Assembly: GCA_003049485.1 (NCBI GenBank)
Contig: PYST01000158.1
Span: 1 to 64,000 of the forward strand
Length of the DNA: 64,000 nt
Source of the DNA: Ophioceras dolichostomum
Lineage: Eukaryota > Ascomycota > Sordariomycetes > Magnaporthales > Ophioceraceae
Direction of reading: 5' to 3'
Made by a program: the position numbers and the translations under genes. The notes beneath the pieces were generated by a model. The model did no database searches, was not told the DNA's origin, and saw only the letters and a list, made by a program, of their open reading frames with translations. This document shows, in pieces, positions 22,631 to 32,949 of this stretch; position 1 is the stretch's first letter, and every line of letters starts with the position of its first letter.

Positions 22631-25600
22631 ATGGCTACGCCACGGTCTCCATCGCCTACCTCATCTACGTCAGACGCGGCCACGCCCGGCACGCCTCTAA
22701 CCCCCAACTCGAAGCTCAAGCAGCTCTTCGCGAACCTCGGCGACAGCTCAGATGAAGAAGACAACAGCAGCCGTGCTAAGCTGACAGGCCTCTCTAAATC
22801 TCCCTTGAGTCGGTCACCGCGGCAGACTGGCCAGCTGGGCGCGGACAAGAGCACTTCAGATAGCAAGGATGAGAGCGACGAGGAAGACGAGGACAACATA
22901 GTGCGTCCACGGGGACGGCTTGCCTCGCGGATGAAAGCTGGTCCCCAAAAGTCAACACACTCGGACTCTGAGCTAGACGGAGGTGTGCGAGAACGCGTTA
23001 GAAGGCTGCTCCAGAAACAGGCACAACAAGCAACGGAAACCAGCGAAGACCGAGCCGAAGACGAAGGAGAGGAACAGATCACAACCCGATGCCCCCAGCG
23101 GAGATCGCCGCCCCAAGAGCCGACCGAGGATGAGACTCCTCAAAGAGAGCCCTCTCCTGGCATGTTCGTTACCCCAATGCGGGCACCTCAGTCCACAGAA
23201 CCTCAAGCGAACGCCAGCGCTGGGGCAGATTCGAGCGATGACGACGAATTGCCTGCCAATCTCGTGCAGAGCCAGCGTTTCAAGAACCGTCTTGTGGAGC
23301 TTCGGGACAAACGCGTCGCTCGAGAGGCCGAGGAGAGGCGCAAGAAGGAAGAGTCACGTCGCAGAGATGATGCAGACGGACGCGACGCCGCCCTAAATGA
23401 TGTTGGCGACGACGATGACTTGGACGACATCGGCATCACCGATGACGAAGGCGGCCGGCGGCTGACACAGGAGGTCAGACCTGCCCGCCAGGCAAGCAAG
23501 AAAGCTCTCGAGGAGATGCACCGCGAAAGCCAGCGACTGAGCCGCAGCCTCCAACTGGCGCATGAAGCCAGGACCAAGAAGAAGATCACGAAGGCATCGT
23601 TATTCGAGCGCTTCAACTTCAAGCTTCCAGGGAAGCCTCCGGCGAAGCTCGCCAGCTCGAGTCGCCCGACAACCCCTGTCTCTGCTCACAACACGGACAC
23701 GGAGATGAAAGATCACGAGACACCACCGAGTTCACCTCCGCCACTAGGGAAGGAGGACGACGCCTCGGGCTTGAAACAAACCATGCATCCCGTACCAATG
23801 CCTCTAGACATACACACGGCCGACGTGGAATCGAAGACCGTAGGTGCTATTACTCATACCGGAGATGACGACGACGCGGAATTGCCGGACATCGACACTG
23901 TTATAGCTCAGGCACAAGCCAAGACTGCTACTAAGAAGGTCGATAAGGGCAAAGGAAAGGCCACTGCAGCAGACCTCGAGGAACCTAAACCGGCTACCAA
24001 GCGTCAGTTCAGAGTAAAGATTCCGACAATCCGCGCCAACCTGGCGGCTGTGGACTCGGATGAAGAAGAGCTCGTGATCATGGACACCAAGAAGAGCAAG
24101 ATAGACGCCATCTTTGATCGGATTCCCGCCAAGCGAGAGCAGGAGGATCGCTCGCTCCATGCACTCCGCATCCTGGCGCAGATCGGGGGGTCACCCGGTA
24201 AGGAGCGCGCTAGGAACAACCGCTTCACCAAGCAGCAGCCCTCCATGACGGCCGGCGAGCTCCAGGCCGTCCTGCACCAGCGCGCCCGTGAGCAGGCCCG
24301 GCTCGAGCGGGAGGCCCGGCTGGAGGCGCTGAAAGCCAAGGGCGTGCACATCCAAACCGAGGCGGAGCGCGAAAAGGAGATGCAGGTCGTCGAGGACATC
24401 GTCGCCAAGGCACGGAAGGAAGCGGAGGAGATCATGCGCAAGGAGATGGAGGATGCCAAGCAAGAAAAGAAGGAGAAGAAAAAGTCCGGCGAGGGCGTCG
24501 CAGACCCACTCGCCTGGGATGACAGCGACGACGACGAGTACGAGGAGGTCGTCGAAGAGGAACCGGCCGAAATCGAGATCTCGGGCTCCGAGGAAGAGGA
24601 TGGCGAGGATGGCGAGGATGTCGACATGATGGATGAGTCCGGCGACGAGGAGGAAGACTCCGCCTCTGAGAATGGCTTGGCCGGAGACGGTCTTGTCGAT
24701 GATCAGGCAGAATCTACAGACGAGTCCGCTGAAGAAGCCGATGAGGAGCAGGAAGAAAATGATGAGAACGACGACGAGGACGGGGTGGGCCTTGTCAGGG
24801 GAAAGACGCGTCGCACCAAGAAACACGTGACTATCATCTCGGACGATGAGGACGACGATAACGGTAGCGACGAGAACGTGGATCCTACACCAAAGGCGAC
24901 GCTCGTCGAGGCGACGCCGAAACCCAAGGTCGCGCTCTTCAAATCACCAGCAACGCTCGTTAATGCCACACCAAAGCCCAATGTCACGCTCTTCAAGTCA
25001 CCGTCGGTGAGCGGCAACAACGACTCCCCTCAGGTTCCCACATCAGTCCTGCGCTCGGCCACGAAGACCTTCATCCCAGGCCTCCCGGTCAAGGCTGGCG
25101 GACCGGCTGGTCTGGGCCTGACACAGATTTTCGCAGGAACCATGGATGACGGCAGCCAGTTCAACAGCCAGTTCGCCGCGTCGCCTTCCCAGCCGATGCC
25201 CACCTTCGTGCAGAACGTCCCGTTCCAGAACGACGACGACTTCTCGCAGAGCATTAGTGGTGGCGCTGCCGCTGCTGGAGAAAGCCAAGACGTGATTCTC
25301 AACAGTCAGCCTCTCCAGCAGCAGCAGCAGCAAGAAGGTGATGACGAGTCTCAAGGAGTTCAGCTTCACTTCACCCAGTCGCAGGCGCACGGTTTCGATA
25401 GCCTCATGCGCAATGAGTTCTCTACCCAACAAGCCACCCAGCAGTCCGACTTCTGGTTGGAGCCGACTCAGGATGAGGGTTTCCAGGACCGAACCCCGCT
25501 GAAACAACGCTTCATCAATTCACTCCCGTTGCCGCCACCGCCACCGGCCTCCATCGTCGAGACGCCGGCGACGAGGTCACAAGAGCAGGACGAAACTCTT

Positions 25601-26552
25601 TCTCGTCAGGATGATGAGTCGCCGCTGGCGCCCAGGAAACACAGGCTTCTTCGGCGCAAGATAGCCGTGATCGAGGAGGAGCCAGAGCTCTCCGATGAAG
25701 ACGATGGGGCGACTACAGTCAGCCACCCGATGCAAGGCGTAGAGGCTGTGGAAGCGACAGAGGAGAGCCAGGGAGACGTCAGGGCTGGAGAGGATGCTTT
25801 TGCTGCCCTCAATCGAGCTGCGGCTGCTGCCAAGGCGAAGAAGGCCCAGGAAGAGTTCAACCGGAAGAAGAGCAAGGCCAAGGAGATGGTGGAGGAGCAA
25901 GCCGAAGAGTCCGAGGACGAGTACGCTGGACTCGGCGGTGCGGACGGAGAGGACAGCGACGACGATGGCGAGGACGTCAAAGAGATGATCGACGACAAGA
26001 CAAACCTCAGCAAGCTGGACAAGGCTAAGATCGCCGCCTTCTATGCGTAAGTTCACCTCACCCTCACCCAAGCGGCCTTCATTCTCCAAGACCGACGGAT
26101 GACTGACGCGCAAATACATACTTGCAGCGATCGTGAGCGAGCAAGCGACGAGCAGCAAGTGGAGAAGCTCTTCCGCGACATCACCTCCGGCATGCTCCGA
26201 CGCAAGCGCGCGCGCGGAGGCGGCGACTTCGACCTCTCGGACGAGGACGACGGCGGCGAGGCGCGCAGGCGCATGAAGCGCCGCCAGTTCGCCAAGATGC
26301 AGAAGGCGTTGTTCGCCGACGAGCGCGTGTCACGCGTGGCCGAGAACCCGCGCACCCGCGCGTTCCTGCGAACCATCGAGGACAGGGGAAGCGATGAGGA
26401 GGAGATGGACTTCCTGTTCGAGCACGAGAACAAGCGGTCTCAGTCTCAGGACGAGAGCCAGAGCCAGAGCGAGGAGTCGCACCAAGGTGGTCTCGTGAGG
26501 GCCGCGTCGGCAGGGCTGCCGGAATCGATCCCGAACAGCCAGCCCGAGTCGG

Positions 26553-26584
<32 letters not shown>

Positions 26585-27379
26585 GCCAGCGGCGGCGGCG
26601 TTAGCAGGCGTCGGACCAGGGAGGGCATAAAGCCGTCGAACATGGGCGAGATCCGCGAGTCGCTGTCGAACCTGCTCGAGGAACACCACCACCAGAACTC
26701 GATCGGCTCCGTCATCTCGGCCACACAGCTGGATTCTGATGAGAGCGACGTCGACGCCGATGCTGAGGACAACAGTAGCAAGGCGGCAGGACTGCGCTAC
26801 AGCAGTAGGTCTCCGGAGAAACGGAGGCCTGGAACTGGCAGCGGCAGCAACAAGGAGAACCGCCATCTGGGCCGCCGCCCCGCCGCGATCGTGGACCGCA
26901 TCAGCCTCAAGCGCGCCGGGTCGACGTCGTCGTCGACGTCGGGCACCGACACCGGCAGTGGTGGTGGTGGAAGTCGCACGGCATTCGCTGCGCCCGCCGG
27001 AGCCAGCACGGCGGGGGTCGCTGGCATCTTCAAGGTCCCCGCGCTGCTCCGACGAGCCACTACCAACTCGTCACTCCTTTCGCACAACTCTATCCCCACC
27101 ACCACCTCGGGGTCTTCTGCGTCATCGTCGACCACGGCGTCTGGGACGACCACACCGAACAACCACCACAACAGCAACGGTGGTGGTGGTTTCGGGGACG
27201 ATGCCAAGATCAGGAAGGGCGCAGGCAAGAAGTCGGGGGTCAACTTCTTCGCGAGAGAGAACGAGAGGCTCGCGGCGCTGGCGGAGAAGGAGAGGAGAAG
27301 GCAGGCGAGGAAGTGGAAGGGCGCGGAAGGGAGGGGGAGGGTTGTGGGCGACTTGTTTTCGGTGGGCAAGTTTGAATAG
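22631..27379 (+). CDS. mrc1: DNA replication checkpoint mediator Mrc1 (claspin family)
   Basis: Fork-associated adaptor that links stalled replication to the Rad53/Cds1 checkpoint kinase. Exon 1 is 22631-26046, intron 26047-26127 (GTAAGT...TTGCAG) and exon 2 26128-27379, giving 1,555 residues. The protein is strongly acidic and charged, with long coiled-coil-like Lys/Glu segments (residues about 560-620) and several SQ/TQ sites for Mec1/Tel1-type kinases. Examples are HFTQSQAHG, FSTQQATQQS and LEPTQDEGF around residues 915-955. The Mrc1-like domain spans the intron: KIAAFYADRERASDEQQVEK, FRDITSGMLRRKRARGG, RRRMKRRQFAKMQKALFADE and RTRAFLRTIEDRG. An ACGCGT lies upstream. Exon 2 has Thr/Ala and Gly/Ser homopolymer runs. 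The C-terminus (KWKGAEGRGRVVGDLFSVG) is typical of the family as I recall it. Confidence 0.86.
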
Positions 27380-28131
27380 CGGGTGGGAAGATGGGCATTC
27401 TTGGGATATTGGGCACAATTCGGGCGTGGGCGTCTTTAGTAAAGTAAAGGGAGACAAGTTACTCGGTATGCTTCACTTTTATCATCACGGGTTGCCTTTT
27501 TGCCAATTGCATGATAGCCATCACTTTTGAGAAGAGATTCTTGGTGCTGCCATGTTTTCAGTGTGCTTCTTGCGTGTAAGTCGAGTTGACCTCACTAGGG
27601 CGTGTTGACGTGAGACGCCAGAAAACGAGCCAGAGAGGCGGTGCTGGAAAAAGAATATGCAATCGCTTTAAAATAAATATATACCCAAGTATGCAACTAT
27701 ACCAACCCTGGCTGAGGGTTTATTCCCAAACTCTCATGGTTCAACAGAGTGACAAGACCGGGGCCGAGCCCGTCTATGTAGTAGAGTAAAAGAGTCCGAA
27801 GTCTTCGGTGGTGGCGGGGCCGGCATCCCGCTAGCGATTCCGGCTCGCTGCATGTCATCATTGACATATGCACACCAATTTCCCGTCCTTCCGTCTGCCG
27901 TCCCTCCATCATTGCCTTCTTCCGTGTTTCTTGCCGGCCGGCCTAGGTCGAGATAGTGCCAGCGGAGCCGATCGGGTTCGGCAGATGGGCGACGATGGAC
28001 AGGCGAAGAGGCTGGGAATCGAAGATGCGTGCAAGGTCGAATAGTAGAGTAGAGGTAGGGCCTGTGAGTCCCCCCTCATACTAAGAATAGAACAACTTGT
28101 CCAGCATCTAACATCTAGACAAGCTGCACAT
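27380..28131. other. Intergenic, convergent 3' ends
   Basis: This interval lies between the Mrc1 stop and the stop of the small minus-strand membrane protein gene. AT-rich sequence with AATAAA-like strings near 27670 (AAAATAAATATATA) could serve Mrc1 polyadenylation. No coding frame is supported. Confidence 0.5.
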
Positions 28132-28463
28132 TTACTTCTTCCAGGCTCCCCCATTCGTGATCCCCCACCACATCAAGACGCCCATGCTGACGAATATTGT
28201 TATTACTGATAGGATTTAGACTTCTGTTAGCCAGTGTGTCTTCGCGTCTTTCCACAGGTCTCCAGGTCTCACCCCCTGCTGCAAACTCGCTTGCCCGAGA
28301 GCGAGGACCCCTTTCAGGACAAAACAGAACTCATAAACATACCAACAGCAATAGTCTCGACTGTGAAATGGCTAACTTCTCTCCTGACGAGGACGTGGGC
28401 GCCGACCTCAGCCACCCGGCGGGCCAGCTTTTCAGAGTCGACGAGGGCTGACAGAGCAGGCAT
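28132..28463 (-). CDS. Very small single-pass membrane protein (64 aa), two exons
   Basis: I do not recognise the family. Exon 1 (28343-28463) encodes MPALSALVDSEKLARRVAEV and continues to HFTVETIAV. The intron at 28206-28342 has a GTATGT donor and CCTATCAG acceptor. Exon 2 (28132-28205) completes VITIFVSMGVLMWWGI and ends NGGAWKK-stop. Phase matches exactly (121 nt plus 74 nt, 65 codons with the stop). The result is an amphipathic charged N-terminal helix and one roughly 20-residue hydrophobic segment close to the C-terminus, ending in two Lys. That layout fits a tail-anchored or small subunit of an ER or mitochondrial membrane complex, but this is inference. The dilysine is at -1/-2, not the KKxx retrieval spacing. 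The frame stays open upstream of the ATG without another Met nearby. Confidence 0.5.
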
Positions 28464-31400
28464 CTTGAGCTCGGATCCCAGAGACGATTGGTATTTTCGG
28501 TGATGATAGGTATGTATTATTAGAAGAACCGCACTAGGGGACGGGCACGCAGCGAGCGGTACAGCGAATGGGTGTAAAATGTCGGCCGGCGATCAGTGTT
28601 CGATATGAGACGAAAAAAAGCGATATACAAGAACGAAAATATCTGCCCGGCAGAGGAGAGGATAGTGAATTCAATTCATCGATCTATCAATCGTACATTC
28701 AGCTCGCACTGAGAGACCAGATCAAGAGAACCAAAATCGAGAAAACAAAAACGAAGATCAAAAGGCCAACAGAAAGAATGAATGGAACGAAGAAGGGAAA
28801 AAGTCGGCCACGACGCTTGGCGACACCAATTGGGGAGCATCCTCGCAAGAGGCTGTTGAGTTTCAAAGCCCCCCCCACTCGGCCGGTGCACCGTACGATT
28901 GTGAGGCGATTTCGAAGGCGGCGAAACCCCCCCGTTTGTCGGCCAAGGGTCAAGCTGGCTGGGGTCTGGGGGTCCCCAAACCTCAGACCTCAGACCAGAC
29001 ACACACCACTAAAAAAAGGCCAAGACCACTTGGGACCCCAGTCCCCCCGACCGAACTGGAGCCAAGCTGAACCCAAATCGAATACCAAGACGCGAACACG
29101 TTTCGACACGGTCCCACCTTGCACCTGGCACGATGGTCAGGAGTGGCCACCATATGTAGTTTTGCACGTCAAAGCATTTTGCTGGTCCGTTAGACTTGGC
29201 GGTTCTTGATCGGCGACGGCACGGCATGTAATATCAATATCGTGCGGCGGCGCTTCTTCTTCTTCTCACGGGACACGAACACCTACCTAGGTTAAGTAGC
29301 CCGCAAACGACAGAAGACCGATCCCACAACAAAGCTGTCCGGCCGGACGGACACGTGGAAAAACGACCGGCTCACACTGGACAGACGGACGAGATGGAAC
29401 ATGAAGCTCACCTATCCGTTTCTTCTCTCCTGGGTTTCTATTTACTTCAACCCCCACCAGCAGCAAGCATCAGCTCCCTCACACGCTCTCTTCGAAACAC
29501 CACTGTCGCAAAGGGGCATGCCTCGTCACCACTGCACCAGCCTACCCTTGTCCACTGTTGCAGTCGCGACGCCAGCTATCTTATCTCTTATGAACTTGTT
29601 ACTGATTGTCCTGATAGGAGATTTATATCCTAACCCTTCTTTTTTTTCCCCTTTTAATTATTCCTCTTTGAGGAAGAGATGGCGAAGGCGCTCTGAGAGC
29701 ACACACAGACAATCACCGAGTCACTCACTTCACGACAAAGACGGTGCAAATGAGAACGGCGGGCCGGGACCGGGCCAGGGCCGGGCCGGTCTGGTCTGAT
29801 CTCGTGGCCGCTTTGGTGGAGATGCTCTGCACACACCCGACTTAATGATACACATACGGTATACGCACGATGGCATCACTCCCTGGGAAGGCAGGCGTGC
29901 GGTGCAGGATAGCTCCCTCCGAGGAAAGATGACCGCTCTGCATGGCTGCCTCCCTGCCTTCCTCCCTGCCACGATGTGTTTGCTGAACGAGACAAGGCTC
30001 AGGGCTCTGTGTGCTGTCTCGTCATCTTCCCCAAGTGGTGAATAACTTTGCCGGGCCGGCCAGTGGCCAGGCCTGGCCAACCCAAATTAGAGCCCGCGTG
30101 CCGTAACGGGACTGCAATCACGGCGGCTTCCATACTACATAAGCAGGTGAGGGCAGGCAAGGCCCTCGCGTTCAGCCTCATCAGCGGCCTGACGGTCTGG
30201 GGCCCCGCGGCCAGCCAGCTGCTTGCTTTGCTGTTTGGGATTGGGAAGGGGGGGACGTGGACGTCCGCAGGTTCGCTGCCTGGAGTGACAAACAATTCTG
30301 ATGGCTGGCCCTCCTTCCTACTCGTTGAACACCGGCCATCCGTCTACTGCGAGCCGTAGATCGGAAAGCTCGACTCATTTCACGGCCGAGTGCTGATCGG
30401 GCGGGCGGGGGAGAGAGGATGGCCGATACGGAGTCGCCTTTCGAAGCCGCGAAGGCCATCATTCCACGACTGCTACTTACTCAGTGGTGGTTTCCTTGTA
30501 TCTTCCCTTTTTCTCGGTTCTCTTACCTCCTTTTCTTTCCTTTGAGAAGTTTGACATCAAAACTTCCACTTTGGCCTCCCTCTTGTGGGGTCATCTCTAG
30601 CGGGCCTGAATCGTTTACATACAATACCTAGGTAGTGTAAGTCAGAATCGTTCGGAGCTCGGATAGTTCGGCAACCGAATCATCTCGACTCGCACACCAA
30701 GTTCAGCCGTCTTACCACCAGACGCCTTTGATAACCGGTATGGCCTCTGCAGGAGAGTCCACATCGGTGCCGACCCTGTCCCATCTTTACTTCCGTTTCC
30801 ACTGTTCGATTTGTAATGGGGCTGGACGCGAACCACCACCACTACACTGGTAAATCTTCCCGTCGGTCTTTCGCGAAGTACTCGCGAGGTCAGGTGCCAC
30901 TTGGGTCATCCACACTCTCTTGGCTCTTTTAGTTTAGCCCCCTTTTTACACCTTTTTGGACCGTGATGAGCACGGAAGACGTACCCCCCTTAGCCAAGAT
31001 GTCGGTGGTTTACGCGCCGGTCACCGATATATTGAGGAACGGCATGGCGGTGTGCTTGTCTGCTAGTCATGACAACGGATGAGACCTCAGGGGTCAAGAC
31101 CAGCGACCAGCGCGGACTACGGCGCAAATTGGACGGCGAGGGTGGTGATGATGTGAGGTGATAGCCGTCATGGGAGCGTGCGTCGTTCCGTGGTTACCTT
31201 AGGTGGGTTAGGTAGGTACCTAGGCATCGGCCGACCTCCTAGCCTATGTTCTTGCCTCGTGGACTCGCGGGCTCGTGGATATAAAATGTTGAGGGAAGCC
31301 CGTTCTACCTTCACACAAAACATCCAATACAGCAACAGCAACGCAAAGCTCATCCCTCTTATCAAGCCCCCTATCCCATCAAGAGCAACAGCAGCAGCAA

Positions 31401-31474
31401 CCATCAGAAGAAGAACCCTCTACTTCGTCCCTCTCATCCCTATTAAACGAAGCCCTCATCCCACACCCCTCAAC
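28464..31474. other. Intergenic, 3 kb, no gene supported
   Basis: Divergent promoters for the small membrane protein (minus) and the VOC protein (plus), plus filler. A 213-codon plus-strand frame at 28568-29209 is Lys/Arg/Pro-rich and looks fortuitous. TACCTAGGTA-like strings occur near 29283, 30626 and 31200. CT/AG-rich tracts are common. No RNA gene or mobile element is seen. Confidence 0.5.
31280..31286 (+). promoter_or_regulatory. TATA-box candidate for the VOC gene
   Basis: TATAAAA lies 189 nt before the ATG at 31475. It is followed by a CA/AGC-rich stretch typical of a fungal 5' leader. Confidence 0.4.
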
Positions 31475-32158
31475 ATGTCCGCCCAAGCAACCACCACCAC
31501 CGCACCGACCCCCGCCACGACCACCCCCAAGGTCGAGCAAGTCCACTTCTACGAAGTCCCCGTCATCGACGCCCCCCGCGCCGCGGCCTTCTACAAGGCC
31601 GTCTTCGGCTGGCACTGCCCGGACGCCGGCGCCGGCGCGCCGTCCAAGCCCGGCGACGACGAGGCGGAAGCCCGCCGCCAACGCCTGGCGCGTCGGGGCA
31701 TCAAGTCGGCGCACGTCTTCTTCACGCAGGAGCAGCTCACGGGCGCGTTCCACGTCATGGCCGAGCCGGAGCTGGACGTCGCGCAAGTGGCGGACGGGGG
31801 GAGGAGGAACAGGGCTGGGCCGCTGGCGTATTTTGGGGTTAAGAGCGTGGGGGAGACGGTTGTGGCTGTTGAGAAGGCTGGGGGGAAGGTTCATATGTGA
31901 GTCTTTTTTTTTTCTTCTTTTGTTCCTTTTTGTCTGTCAGGCGTGTATATGCATGGCCTGCCTCCTGCTCGGGCGTTTCTTTCTCTTGGTTACTTGGCTC
32001 TCTCGGGGGCAGTTATTATTTATATGGGAGTTTTGCTAATCGTTGTCGATCCACCTGCCTCGCCTAGCCCGCGCACCGAGGTTGGCGGCGGCAATGGGTT
32101 CTTTGCCCGTATCATCGACACCGAGGGCAACCTCCAGGGCATCTGGTCTGAGGTTTAG
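31475..32158 (+). CDS. Glyoxalase/bleomycin-resistance (VOC) superfamily protein
   Basis: Two exons: 31475-31896 and 32068-32158, with intron 31897-32067 (GTGAGT...CCTAG), giving 170 residues. After a Thr/Ala/Pro-rich N-terminal 20 residues comes a VOC beta-alpha-beta module: VEQVHFYEVPVIDAPRAAAF then YKAVFGWHCPD. The second half gives AYFGVKSVGETVVAVEKAGG, and after the splice GNGFFARIIDTEGNLQGIW. The family includes glyoxalase I, extradiol dioxygenases and antibiotic-binding proteins. The substrate cannot be told from the sequence. It most resembles the short single-domain enzymes of the bacterial type that are widespread in fungi, probably cytosolic. A TATA box lies upstream. I start at the ATG nearest the domain, because the longer in-frame extension to 31178 is leader-like. 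Confidence 0.72.
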
Positions 32159-32949
32159 GCGGGATAGTGGGATATGGGGTAGAGGAGGCCTGGGAGAAGG
32201 CCGCCCTTTGTGATGTTGATGGACGAGGATTCGAAATCATAGGGCGGTCAGTCAGGGGGAGGAAGTGTTTGGGGGGGAGCGGCTGCGACAAATCGAATTG
32301 CTCGCACGTCCACAATATTCTGATGCAGATAAACAAGGCAGATGACCAGGAGTTGAGCTCAAGTCAAATCAAAGAAAAAAGCCGCAGCCATTCATGTCCC
32401 ACTCGCCTTAGCGAATATAGGTATTGCTGTATGGGGAATGGAATATATATAGATTGAACTACCTGAGTAGAGTATAGTAGACAGCGAATGGAATGGCTTT
32501 TTCAGTCCACATTACATGGAAGATAATGTTTAAAAATAACGGAAAACAAAAAAGGAAAGAAGAAAAAGACTATGTAGCAAGCTGAAATGGCTTTGTGTTT
32601 GGTGTGCAGGTAGGTGGTGGGTTGAGACTGAGAGAGACGTCCGTCTATCTTTGCAAAGGAAGCTTTGTAATAAGACCTTCCCCTCTTCCCCCTTTCCTCC
32701 TCGGGGTTGCATAGGTACCTAAGTAAAACTAAATATAGAAGACAAGAGATTGTTGTGTAGATAGGTAGATGATAGACATATAGAGAAGTGGGTGAACGAA
32801 TGGATAAGAAACAGGCGTAGGGGAAAAAAAATGAACAACCTTCCTCATCATGATCGAAGTGGTGATAGACTACTAACTAGTACCTCCTCCTCAAAACAAC
32901 TAACATGCTATCTTCACTTCTTTTTCTCCTTAATTCTACTTCACCTTTT
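32159..32949. other. Intergenic, convergent 3' ends
   Basis: 3' UTRs of the VOC gene (plus) and the giant membrane protein gene (minus). Sequence is AT-rich with TAGGTACCTAAG near 32713 and GATAGGTAGATGATAG near 32760. Nothing coding. Confidence 0.5.

Noticed and set aside
22585..26158. Several minus-strand frames inside the Mrc1 gene, including Ser- or Leu-rich ones of about 200 codons
   Set aside because: They are the antisense of acidic Glu/Asp-rich codons (GAG, GAC), which necessarily read as Leu/Ser/Val-rich frames.
28568..29209. 213-codon plus-strand frame
   Set aside because: It is Lys/Arg/Pro-rich with no domain and arises from purine-rich intergenic sequence.
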